IMG/VR virus record: IMGVR_UViG_3300042154_003372
Coordinates: 1 to 20,224 of that record
Direction: 5' to 3' (one strand)
Length of the DNA stretch: 20,224 bases
Origin: a virus
Shown one piece after another: positions 1 to 5,957 of the stretch (positions are counted from its first letter, which is position 1; every line of letters begins with the position of its first letter). The position numbers and the translations under genes were made by a program. The notes under the pieces are model-generated. The model worked only from the letters and a program-made list of their open reading frames with translations, was not told the DNA's origin and did no database searches.

Positions 1-219
1 TCAACCTTTTTTTCGGTCAGCCTTGCCAGTTGTTGGAGCGTCAACTCTATTTTCATTCAGTTCTGCTTTACTATCCTGGTCGGGTAGGGCATCCAATGGA
101 GCAGGGGCAGACGGCAATTCAACCAAACGGGCAACAAGGTTTTTGTATACTGGGTTGACTTGCATTACGTCGTAATCGCTTTGCGTGTATGTTGCTCCAC
201 TTAGGTTATCCTTCCACAT
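1..219 (-). CDS. Small hypothetical phage protein, 72 aa
   Basis: I do not recognise this protein. It is complete: the ATG complement is at 217-219 and the TGA complement is the first three bases of the window. It is hydrophilic, with an acidic/proline stretch in the middle and a basic tail ending in DRKKG; there is no signal peptide or membrane segment. Its start overlaps the end of the upstream 89-aa gene by 14 nt, so the two are translationally coupled and belong to one minus-strand unit that continues past the left edge. It lies downstream of the tape measure but in a separate transcription unit. A head or neck accessory role is only a guess from position. Confidence 0.6.
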   Translation of the reverse strand: MWKDNLSGATYTQSDYDVMQVNPVYKNLVARLVELPSAPAPLDALPDQDSKAELNENRVDAPTTGKADRKKG

Positions 220-475
220 TGTCTTTTGCTTTACGGGTTGTTTTCGCGTCGGTTGGTTCTGGAACTTGCTTTACTTCAACCCAACCAAGATCAATCATTG
301 ATTGCTTGTTCTTGATGGCAAATAATTCATGCGCCGGATCGCCGTTTTCGTCTTTCTTTGGAGGGATTGCATAGCCCTTGTACTGCTCACCCGCTTCAAC
401 TCCCACCGACTTCATAACGATATGCGTTTTGAATTTCTTAACACGGTCGTCGTTGAAAAATACGCTCAAATCCAT
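206..475 (-). CDS. Small hypothetical phage protein, 89 aa
   Basis: Unrecognised. I chose the ATG at 475 (MDLSVFFNDD); an in-frame GTG two codons upstream gives 91 aa but is less likely. A consensus promoter ends about 18 nt upstream of the ATG, so this is the first gene of a new minus-strand unit. The protein is soluble and mixed charge, with a core that reads like a small beta-rich domain (YKGYAIPPKK, then FAIKNKQSMIDLGWVEVK) and a charged tail. The next gene overlaps its end by 14 nt. Since no major capsid protein is found elsewhere in the window, these two genes may lead into a head gene beyond the left edge; that is inference from layout only. Confidence 0.65.
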   Translation of the reverse strand: MDLSVFFNDDRVKKFKTHIVMKSVGVEAGEQYKGYAIPPKKDENGDPAHELFAIKNKQSMIDLGWVEVKQVPEPTDAKTTRKAKDNVEG

Positions 476-492
476 AATCACTTATTTGCTTA

Positions 493-524
493 CAAAAGTA
501 TGAAACATTTGCGAATAAAACAAA
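493..524 (-). promoter_or_regulatory. Bacteroidota-type promoter for the 475-to-1 unit
   Basis: Read on the minus strand: TTTG (524-521), 20-nt spacer, TACTTTTG (500-493). This is a full match to the Bacteroidota consensus TTTG-N19/20-TAnnTTTG. The -7 box ends 18 nt before the ATG at 475, giving a very short leader. It is divergent from the palindrome promoter at 545-593, with only about 20 bp between their -33 regions, so a protein bound to the palindrome could affect both. Confidence 0.7.
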
Positions 525-544
525 CTGAATTTTTAGGTGGTAAA

Positions 545-593
545 AATACCATGTTTTGGGTATTTGTGAAGTGGGTTTAAAAATTGAATATTG
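545..593 (+). promoter_or_regulatory. Palindromic operator (copy a) with promoter-like -7 box
   Basis: The palindrome AATACC-ATGTTTTG-GGTATT lies at 545-564. Exactly 21 nt further on is GAATATTG (586-593), a weak match to TAnnTTTG in the same place as the -7 box in the other three copies. The start codon of the 76-aa gene follows at 613, behind the leader AAAATCAAACGAT that copies c and d also carry. The right arm overlaps where a -33 box would lie, so the palindrome either blocks the polymerase or replaces the -33 contact by an activator. Confidence 0.7.
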
Positions 594-612
594 AGGTACA
601 AAATCAAACGAT

Positions 613-843
613 ATGAGCCAAGCACAATTTACCGCCGAAATGATGATTGCCTTAGCAAAAGGCAATGTAGAAAAAGAGATGCAAGACATCGTGACTCAAG
701 AGGGGTTTGTCGATGATATATCCAAAGTCTCTTATGACATTCTCTTTTTCCTTACTCAAGGCGATGGGATAAAAATGGATGTTCGCCGCCAACGCCTATA
801 TATTGAGGCTAAAGTAAAAAAATATATTCAAGACTCAATTTAA
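613..843 (+). CDS. Hypothetical phage protein, 76 aa
   Basis: A short plus-strand gene in an otherwise minus-strand region. I recognise no family. It is predicted helical and soluble (MSQAQFTAEMMIALAKGN...), slightly acidic, without membrane segments. The start at 613 is supported by the conserved leader AAAATCAAACGAT immediately before the ATG. A palindromic operator/promoter lies upstream at 545-593 and a strong intrinsic terminator follows five bases after the stop. It is therefore a self-contained cassette lying between the tape measure and the next minus-strand unit, the usual form of a phage moron or accessory gene. Confidence 0.7.
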   Translation: MSQAQFTAEMMIALAKGNVEKEMQDIVTQEGFVDDISKVSYDILFFLTQGDGIKMDVRRQRLYIEAKVKKYIQDSI

Positions 844-847
844 CCCC

Positions 848-866
848 GCCCCGAAAGGGGCTTTTT
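848..866 (+). terminator. Intrinsic terminator after the 76-aa gene
   Basis: Stem GCCCC (848-852), tetraloop GAAA, stem GGGGC (857-861), followed by five T. The GNRA loop and G+C stem make it a strong plus-strand terminator. On the opposite strand there is no T tract, so it should not stop minus-strand transcription. Confidence 0.85.
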
Positions 867-888
867 ATCATCAATCAAATCAAGCAAA

Positions 889-1023
889 ATGACACCACTG
901 CTTATTCTTTTATCTGCGATCTTGATTTTATTGATCATCACACTGTACATTGAGGTGATGTTTTGGAAGTCTTTACTAGACTTAATCAAGGCGATTTTTG
1001 AATTTTTAAACCAAAAAAAATAA
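889..1023 (+). CDS. Small single-pass membrane protein, 44 aa
   Basis: A short ORF starting MTPLLILLSAILILLIITLY with one strong N-terminal membrane segment (about residues 3-21), then an amphipathic stretch (EVMFWKSLLDLIKAIFEFL) and a basic end. The ATG at 889 follows an A-rich leader 23 nt after the upstream terminator tail. The ORF ends CAA AAA AAA TAA; the A8 run (1013-1020) allows a -1 shift into a second hydrophobic frame ending at 1118 (see next entry). Small membrane proteins like this occur as holins or superinfection-exclusion proteins in phages, but nothing specific identifies it. It lies after a terminator, so it needs its own promoter or read-through. Confidence 0.6.
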   Translation: MTPLLILLSAILILLIITLYIEVMFWKSLLDLIKAIFEFLNQKK

Positions 1024-1029
1024 ACCAAC

Positions 1030-1118
1030 ATGCTGCCATAATCGTGCTGGTTTTTCTTCTGCTTGCTCCCGTCGTATTCGTTATTATTTCCTTGATAGTT
1101 GAGTGGATCAAGGGGTAA
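1030..1118 (+). pseudogene. Second small membrane ORF, frameshifted or read by -1 frameshifting
   Basis: A hydrophobic frame ending at the TAA at 1116-1118 reads AAIIVLVFLLLAPVVFVI, then SLIVEWIKG: a clear membrane segment. It has no ATG of its own in frame. Two explanations fit. (1) A gene starting at the ATG at 1030 (after leader TAAACCAAC) lost one base and now stops after MLP; restoring one base gives MLP-x-IIVLVFLLLAPVV. (2) A -1 slip on the heptamer A-AAA-AAA (1014-1020) joins it to the preceding 44-aa ORF, giving a 76-aa two-pass protein. It overlaps the convergent tape measure end by 11 nt. Confidence 0.4.
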
Positions 1119-3681
1119 TTACTTCCACCTCACCAATAACATCAATCTGCCTCACAACCCTATTCCCCTCCTTCCATTCCGTGACCATTTCCCCCGCGTC
1201 ATTCCGGTACTGGATAGGCCGTGTCCGCCAATAGTCGATTTGCTTATCTGCTGCCATCAGTGCGGCTTCTTTGTATGCGTCCTTCATTACATCAACTTGC
1301 AAGGACAGTTTACTTTCTTCCAACTTGCTTTGTTGCCCACGTAACCCCATAGCAAAGGCAAACAGCGGGTCAGAGTGTACACGCTGACCAAGCAAGGCAT
1401 AATGCACCAATTGCTTGTTTGACATCCGTTCAAAGCCTAAACGGGCGTTGTCGCTGGACTTCAATACTCGTTCATCCTTGGATAGGTTGACGGGTACGCT
1501 GTCACTTGTCCACGTTCCTTCACCCCGTACGCGCTCCGTACCAGTGGCAAAGTTTTGGGTGCGTCCTGCCTCGCTTGCTGCCTGAGATCGCCCAGCGGCA
1601 ACTAGTCGGGAAATGATCGCCAAACCGCCAACGGCCAATACAAGACCAATTAAGCCCTTTGAAGCTTCTGCACTAATCAGTTTTGCAACGGCTAATGTCA
1701 ATTCAACTGCCTGTTGCCCGGCTGCAATGATCTTTCGTTGATTCGCCGCCTTGCGTTCGATGTCTAGCTTTTTGTTTTCACTGTCTCGAAGTAGACGCTC
1801 CTGTTCTGCTACACGTTTCTTCGCCCCGTCTAGATCGTTGGCTAATCCTTCATCGGCCAACTTCTGCTGTTCTTCCAGTGCTTTCTTTTCAACCTCAAGG
1901 CGTTCATTTATCTTTCCGATTAGTGCGTCTTGTTGAGCTATCCGTAGCTCAAACCGGGCTTGTTCGGCTTCAAAAAATGCGTTTATGGCTTCCGGTGCAA
2001 GTTGGCCTATCAACTGCTTTGCTGCTTCGTTTCCTTTTTCTTTTTGCCGTGCCGCTTCCAAGCTTTGACCCTGAGTGATAGCCCCTGCAAGGGCTTTACC
2101 CGCTTCCAGCCCATCGGCGCGTAATCGTTCAGCTAATGGCTTTGCGGTTTGGGAAGAAACAAGATCGGTAATGTTTCCGGTTACTGGATCGGTAGCGGCT
2201 TTTAACAATCGCTCCAGCCCCCCCGTGACAACTTCAAGCGACTTGCCAAAACTAGCCCGTTCAAAATCAATATCCGCAATATCCTGTAAAGGTTTGAACA
2301 GTCGTTCAATATCTTGCGCGGTTTCGCCTGTTCCAAGTTCTTTTGCAAGTTTTGTATATTCCGCTCGAAGCCTTTCGACCTCAGCAGTAGCATTCGCGAA
2401 TTGCAATTGGATGCCGTCGTTTTCATCGCCAAGTTTTACCCGTGCCTCTGTGGTTGTAGTGAGTAGATCCTGGATAGACTTTTGTAGCCCTTCAATGCGC
2501 TGTTTTTCGGCTGCTGCTGCTTGCGATTGCTCCGCCCGGATAGATTGCGCCTGGTTGAATGCTTCGGATTGAATACCAAGCAAAGTTTCTTGTGCGTCAC
2601 CTAACTCCCCAATTTGAGCGAAAATCTGTGTTGCCCTCTTGAATGCTTCGGCCTGACTTATGCCTGATTGCTCAATTCGCTTTGCAAGGATCTCAGTGGT
2701 GAGTGTACCTTCTTTTGATAGTGCAACAATCTGCTTTGAGGATTTGATTTGCTGTTCTTGCCCGCCTGATATTCTCGCGTTTAATCCGATTTCGGTAAGA
2801 ATCCGTTTTTCATCTGCCTTTGCTTGCTGTTCTGATAATGCGGCGCGGCGTTTGGCTGCTGCTTCGCGGACTGCAAATGACTTGGTTGTATTATCCGCAA
2901 TCAGGTTCAACTGCTCAATTTCTTGCTTTCTGAGTGCGGCTGTTGCGGTCTGTTCTTGCTTTTGTCGCTCCAATCCAATACGCTGTGTTTCAAGCTTACC
3001 TTCAAGGGCGATTTGTTGCCTGATCTGGATATTGAAATCCGCTGTTTCCGCTGACGCATCCCTTACCGCATCCCTCAGTGACTTTTGACCCGTTGCGGCC
3101 TGTATCAACTGGTTACCCCACTTACCAAGTGCGGTTATGCCAATGTCAAGCGCAATTTTGCCCTGTGCCAAGCCTACACGTACTTTATCTAGGTTGCCCT
3201 GGAACTTCGAGAACGCAGCGACCAATGCAGCACCAACAACGGCAACCAAGGCCAATGCACCAAGACGAAGCACACCGAATCCTTTTGCAGCACCCGCCGC
3301 GTCCTTAGCTGCGCCTTGGCTACTTGAGCCAACATCTTTTAACCCGCCTTTTAGGCTTTGCAAGCTATCGGATAAGTCATTAAGCGACACCCCGCCAACT
3401 GATAAGTTACCAAACAAGGTTTTCAAGCCCCGGCTAAAGCGCCCGGTTTCTTGTTCGGCTTCCTTGGTTTTCTTTGCGGCTTTATCGACTTGCCCGGCGT
3501 ATTGGTCTAGTTGTTTTGAAGTCTTTGCAGTGTTGTCTGCAATGGCTTGGAGTGCGCCTGTTGCGTCCTGCTCTAACTTTTTATATTCGTTATCGGTACG
3601 CTCGATTTGATCGGCAATATCGGACATAACTTGCTCGACATTTGTATCGTCAACCCTGAACCGGAAAGTTGTATCTGCCAT
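1108..3681 (-). CDS. Tail tape measure protein, 857 aa
   Basis: The longest gene here. Tape measure proteins set tail length and sit inside the tail tube; 857 residues fits a siphovirus tail of somewhat over 100 nm by the usual ~1.5 Å per residue rule. Evidence: very long coiled-coil, Ala/Gln/Glu/Lys-rich body; hydrophobic segments near residues 138-158 (LRLGALALVAVVGAALVAAF) and 665-690 (GLIGLVLAVGGLAII); and a C-terminal FATGTERVRGEGTWTSDSVP followed by VNLSKDERVL, a signature of Bacteroidota tape measures. The ATG at 3681 is clear. In most phages the tail chaperones directly precede this gene; here a ParB-like gene with terminators on both sides is inserted between them, so the tape measure needs its own promoter (candidate at 3697-3704) or read-through. 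Confidence 0.93.
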   Translation of the reverse strand: MADTTFRFRVDDTNVEQVMSDIADQIERTDNEYKKLEQDATGALQAIADNTAKTSKQLDQYAGQVDKAAKKTKEAEQETGRFSRGLKTLFGNLSVGGVSLNDLSDSLQSLKGGLKDVGSSSQGAAKDAAGAAKGFGVLRLGALALVAVVGAALVAAFSKFQGNLDKVRVGLAQGKIALDIGITALGKWGNQLIQAATGQKSLRDAVRDASAETADFNIQIRQQIALEGKLETQRIGLERQKQEQTATAALRKQEIEQLNLIADNTTKSFAVREAAAKRRAALSEQQAKADEKRILTEIGLNARISGGQEQQIKSSKQIVALSKEGTLTTEILAKRIEQSGISQAEAFKRATQIFAQIGELGDAQETLLGIQSEAFNQAQSIRAEQSQAAAAEKQRIEGLQKSIQDLLTTTTEARVKLGDENDGIQLQFANATAEVERLRAEYTKLAKELGTGETAQDIERLFKPLQDIADIDFERASFGKSLEVVTGGLERLLKAATDPVTGNITDLVSSQTAKPLAERLRADGLEAGKALAGAITQGQSLEAARQKEKGNEAAKQLIGQLAPEAINAFFEAEQARFELRIAQQDALIGKINERLEVEKKALEEQQKLADEGLANDLDGAKKRVAEQERLLRDSENKKLDIERKAANQRKIIAAGQQAVELTLAVAKLISAEASKGLIGLVLAVGGLAIISRLVAAGRSQAASEAGRTQNFATGTERVRGEGTWTSDSVPVNLSKDERVLKSSDNARLGFERMSNKQLVHYALLGQRVHSDPLFAFAMGLRGQQSKLEESKLSLQVDVMKDAYKEAALMAADKQIDYWRTRPIQYRNDAGEMVTEWKEGNRVVRQIDVIGEVEVITP

Positions 3682-3696
3682 CGCTAACTATTTGTC

Positions 3697-3704
3697 GCAA
3701 GTTA
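3697..3704 (-). promoter_or_regulatory. TAACTTGC box upstream of the tape measure
   Basis: Minus strand TAACTTGC, ending 16 nt before the ATG at 3681. The same box lies upstream of the portal (9863-9870) and the 371-aa gene (13368-13375), and as TAACTTAC in the operator promoter at 16149-16156. It resembles TAnnTTTG. No good -33 box is seen: the position 20 nt upstream falls in the T tract of the preceding terminator. It is probably a promoter element, since the terminator at 3721-3748 would otherwise silence the tape measure. Confidence 0.4.
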
Positions 3705-3720
3705 TGCAATTTTGACAAAA

Positions 3721-3748
3721 TAAAAAAGCCGAGTGTTTCCACCCGGCT
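3721..3748 (-). terminator. Intrinsic terminator after the ParB-like gene
   Basis: Minus strand: AGCCGGGTG, loop GAAA, CACTCGGCT (one G-T wobble), then TTTTTTATTTT. It closes the ParB-like gene cassette and lies between it and the tape measure. The tail sequence GGCTTTTTTATTT recurs in the minus-strand terminators at 4712-4742 and 9886-9913. Confidence 0.8.
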
Positions 3749-3772
3749 CGTGTTGTAAAATAAGTCAATTAA

Positions 3773-4570
3773 CTATAATGGCGTTGGGAATTGTTCATCA
3801 ACTGGCTTGTATTTTAACATTGAAAGCTCATTCCCTTTTCTAAAGCAATTCCATGTTTTAATAATAAATGCAAGCTTAATAACGTCTTCTATTTTGTATT
3901 GTGAAGACATTCTAGAATCAATTAGTCGCTTTCTCAGCACATGCATTGTGTCATTTTTTACACCCTTGCCAGTGCAAATTTGCTGGACAAACTCAAATGA
4001 ATCTTCCTTGTTGATTTTAGCAAATAAAAATAAAACTCCACAAACCCAAGACTGAGACAATGCCCGGCTAAAGTCTTTGCTTAGTTTTTGACTAATAGCC
4101 CCACATTCATCCCATAAATCAGCATCCTTTAAATAATGTTCAACTATTTCTGGGTTTAAAAGGACGCTCCTTGCGGAATTTTTGTTTTTAGATGCCCAAT
4201 CTTGAAGCTGTATTGCCGCCGCTATAGTTATTCCGTTTTTTACTTTCATTATGCTAAGTGCATCCCCGCCAGTTCTTTTTTTACCTGTATCAATCACGTC
4301 GAAAATATTTTCGTTTAACCCAGTTGCTACATGTAAATAAACCCCTGTGTTAGCTCTAACAATTGCAAGCAACCTGTGTTGTCCATCTAAAAGCCTTCCA
4401 TTTTCTGCAATCTTTATAGGTTCGCACGTGTCTTCTCTCCATCCTCCATTTGCCATTTGTGCAGCATATCTTTTTACTACTGGCTCTGCAATCCTCCTAT
4501 TGTTTACATTACCAGTCGCCAATATTGATTTTGCAAAATCAGGCGTAACAAATACTTTTTCGATTTTCAT
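3773..4570 (-). CDS. ParB/sulfiredoxin-fold protein, 265 aa, moron-like cassette
   Basis: Resembles a phage family with a ParB N-terminal/sulfiredoxin-like fold. The diagnostic motif is GRLLDGQHRLLAIVRA at about residues 57-72, preceded by VVKRYAAQMANGGWRED (residues 31-47) and followed by VIDTGKKRTGGDALS. DGQHRL is the phosphate- or nucleotide-binding loop of the family. The C-terminal half is helical and unrecognised. Functions of these phage proteins are not established; relatives include nucleases, CTP-binding proteins and DndB-like proteins. The ATG at 4570 is clear. The gene has its own promoter (4681-4710), a structured ~95-nt leader ending in a terminator 20 nt before the ATG, and a terminator after the stop. 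Expression thus needs read-through of the leader terminator, which suggests attenuation control. Confidence 0.75.
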   Translation of the reverse strand: MKIEKVFVTPDFAKSILATGNVNNRRIAEPVVKRYAAQMANGGWREDTCEPIKIAENGRLLDGQHRLLAIVRANTGVYLHVATGLNENIFDVIDTGKKRTGGDALSIMKVKNGITIAAAIQLQDWASKNKNSARSVLLNPEIVEHYLKDADLWDECGAISQKLSKDFSRALSQSWVCGVLFLFAKINKEDSFEFVQQICTGKGVKNDTMHVLRKRLIDSRMSSQYKIEDVIKLAFIIKTWNCFRKGNELSMLKYKPVDEQFPTPL

Positions 4571-4578
4571 AATGAGTT

Positions 4579-4615
4579 AAAATAAAAAAGGCTGTCCGGT
4601 GATGTACAGACAGCC
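4579..4615 (-). terminator. Leader terminator (H3 of RNA A)
   Basis: A perfect 7-bp stem GGCTGTC/GACAGCC with a 12-nt loop, followed on the minus strand by TTTTTTATTTT. It lies between the promoter at 4681-4710 and the ATG at 4570, where a terminator only makes sense as an attenuator or as the end of a separate small RNA. Confidence 0.8.
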
Positions 4616-4675
4616 AAGGTTAGCAATTTTATTTGCTAATTGTTCCTTTGGGCGTACATCACTCCGTTCAAAGGA
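4579..4675 (-). ncRNA. Kissing-loop leader RNA A upstream of the ParB-like gene
   Basis: Read on the minus strand from a start near 4675. H1 is CCTTTG (4674-4669), an 18-nt loop, CAAAGG (4650-4645); its loop contains GTGATGTAC (4662-4654). H2 is TTAGCAA (4639-4633), a 6-nt loop, TTGCTAA (4626-4620). H3 is GGCTGTC (4615-4609), a 12-nt loop, GACAGCC (4596-4590), then TTTTTTATTTT; its loop contains GTACATCAC (4607-4599), the exact 9-nt complement of the H1 loop motif. The gene start is at 4570. The plus-strand RNA at 17750-17858 has the same plan with different sequence. Either a cis attenuator or a stand-alone small RNA; I know no described family like it. Confidence 0.7.
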
Positions 4676-4680
4676 TAGGT

Positions 4681-4710
4681 CAAAGATAATATAATATTTT
4701 TAATAACAAA
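4681..4710 (-). promoter_or_regulatory. Promoter for leader RNA A and the ParB-like gene
   Basis: Minus strand TTTG (4710-4707), 18-nt A/T-only spacer, TATCTTTG (4688-4681). A full match to TAnnTTTG. The predicted start about six bases on coincides with the first base of hairpin H1. The preceding operon's terminator ends right at the -33 box. Confidence 0.75.
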
Positions 4711-4711
4711 A

Positions 4712-4742
4712 TAAAAAAGCCCGCACTTTTCAGCACGGGCTT
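4712..4742 (-). terminator. Intrinsic terminator after the tail chaperone genes
   Basis: Minus strand AAGCCCG (4742-4736), inner T-G wobble pairs and a small loop, CGGGCTT (4723-4717), then a T-rich tail (TTTTTTATTTT). It ends the upstream tail operon 27 nt after the chaperone T-frame stop and runs straight into the -33 box of the next promoter. Confidence 0.82.
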
Positions 4743-4768
4743 AACAAAACCTGATTTATGGAAAATTA

Positions 4769-5637
4769 CTACTTGCTTTTTGCTTTTTCAATTTGGTTCA
4801 TTCTCATCTCTGTGATTTCATCGGCTTTAACCAGCAACCGCAGAAATTCAGGGTAGGGCATAGCCCAAAGATCACCCATGTCTATTTCGAGCATTTGAGC
4901 GACGAACAACACCATTTCAGTATACTTTTCATCGATCAAATCCGCTGTATTTTCCCACTTTCCGCGATGACTGGTTACAAATCCGTGAAGCCGAACACCC
5001 GCGCCGCTTTTTTGACTTTTTCCAACAATTGAGCTTGCAACGTGAGTTTGTATGTACTCCATTGCATAGCTAAGGTAAAAAAATCGTCTTCTATCAAGCC
5101 CTCCGCAGCCCAATCCTCAATCTTTCGGTTTGCATGGTCAATATCCCATGTTTTCAAGTCTTCGCCTGGTTCGTAGATGAAGAGGGTACACATAATTAAG
5201 GATGCTTGCCATTTGCGGTTCGACTCACTTAGCCCACGTTCTAAGTTGACAATCTCTTCAACCAGCCCGGTAAAGTTCGCGTCCTTGCCCCCTACAAGGG
5301 AGTTGCAAATCTTTTTCATTCTGGAAAGGCTGGAAATCACCTCACCCAACCCCGCATTGAACGGAACGACAACCGACATTTTTTCTAGTTCCCGTTGGCG
5401 GCGTAGGGGTAGTCCGTCCTTTGGGTTGCGAATATAATAATCCTTTCCGTTTGCCGTGAAGCCCGGTAACCAGGTTCCGTCCTCCGTAACAAGCCGATGA
5501 ACTTGACCCTGTTGCTTAGTAGTGTAGTATTCCGCAATGTCTGCGCCCAACGTCGTGCGCAATACCTCTGCCACGTCCTGCGTATCTTGTAGCCTTTCTT
5601 TAAGCGCATCGGCTTTTGATTTTTTCTTTCCAAACAT
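4769..5637 (-). CDS. Tail assembly chaperone, -1 frameshift fusion (G-T type), about 289 aa
   Basis: Many siphoviruses make two chaperones from overlapping genes before the tape measure: a short product, and a longer one by a -1 ribosomal slip. Here the downstream frame (stop TAG at 4769-4771) is in the -1 phase of the 220-aa ORF and has no good start of its own. A slip on C-AAA-AAA-G (5014-5007), codons GTC AAA AAA GCG, yields 210 residues of the first frame plus 79 of the second. The second-frame part (FVAQMLEIDMGDLWAMPYPE, then FLRLLVKADEI) looks like the T domain of known chaperones (a Trp/Pro turn followed by a helix). The P-site re-pairing is imperfect (AAA to CAA), so the exact slip codon is inferred. 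Unusually, the tape measure does not follow directly. Confidence 0.62.
4975..5637 (-). CDS. Tail assembly chaperone, short (G-like) product, 220 aa
   Basis: The zero-frame product of the chaperone pair. It begins MFGKKKSKADALKERL with a basic N-terminus and is mostly helical, with a small beta stretch (WLPGFTANGKDYYIRNPKDG, residues 55-74). The stop TAA is at 4975-4977. Tail chaperones bind the tape measure protein and guide tube assembly. The start ATG at 5637 overlaps the stop of the upstream 106-aa gene by one base (TAATG). Identification rests on position near the tape measure, size and the overlapping -1 frame, not on a diagnostic motif. A terminator follows the T-frame stop. Confidence 0.6.
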   Translation of the reverse strand: MFGKKKSKADALKERLQDTQDVAEVLRTTLGADIAEYYTTKQQGQVHRLVTEDGTWLPGFTANGKDYYIRNPKDGLPLRRQRELEKMSVVVPFNAGLGEVISSLSRMKKICNSLVGGKDANFTGLVEEIVNLERGLSESNRKWQASLIMCTLFIYEPGEDLKTWDIDHANRKIEDWAAEGLIEDDFFTLAMQWSTYKLTLQAQLLEKVKKAARVFGFTDL

Positions 5638-5957
5638 TATGCAAAATATTTTTGGTCAATGATGTGCGCAATCACACTAGACAACCCCGCACAAAGCAAG
5701 CTATCAATAATCGAATTGCCCCGTGAAATTGAGATCCAGAAAGCCAGTTGGCCGGCCTGACAGGTGGCGCAAGTGATAAGTATTTTTTCAGTCGCTTTGT
5801 GTACTCCGCTCCATTTATCGTAGTTGATGGGGAAGATTTTGTAAATCAACCCAGGCCACCACGCCAATAACCCGCCGTCCTGAATTAAGTAGCGGCGAAA
5901 AGTGATGGCCAAGGAAGCGGTCATTAGGCAGTAGATTGAAGCTTGGATATTAGTCAT
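5637..5957 (-). CDS. Small membrane-associated protein with CxxCxxGQ motif, 106 aa
   Basis: I recognise no named family. Two hydrophobic segments can be seen: near the N-terminus (ASIYCLMTASLAITF, residues 6-20) and near the C-terminus (IIDSLLCAGLSSVIAHIID). Between them is a Trp-rich loop and the motif CATCQAGQLAFW, a C-x2-C-x2-G arrangement reminiscent of a cysteine pair at a membrane edge. It lies in the tail gene series between the 199-aa protein and the chaperones, joined to both by one-base TAATG overlaps, so it is co-translated with them. A membrane protein in this place is odd for a tail operon; it could instead be a small structural protein with buried hydrophobic helices. Confidence 0.6.
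   Translation of the reverse strand: MTNIQASIYCLMTASLAITFRRYLIQDGGLLAWWPGLIYKIFPINYDKWSGVHKATEKILITCATCQAGQLAFWISISRGNSIIDSLLCAGLSSVIAHIIDQKYFA

Noticed and set aside
545-564. AATACC-N8-GGTATT as a phage attachment or recombination site
   Set aside because: Four copies, each at fixed distance upstream of a gene start, point to transcription control.
2075-3610. Long plus-strand ORFs (142-165 codons) opposite the tape measure gene
   Set aside because: Ser/Ala/Cys-rich shadow frames of a coiled-coil gene, without leaders or plausible starts; the minus strand is clearly coding.
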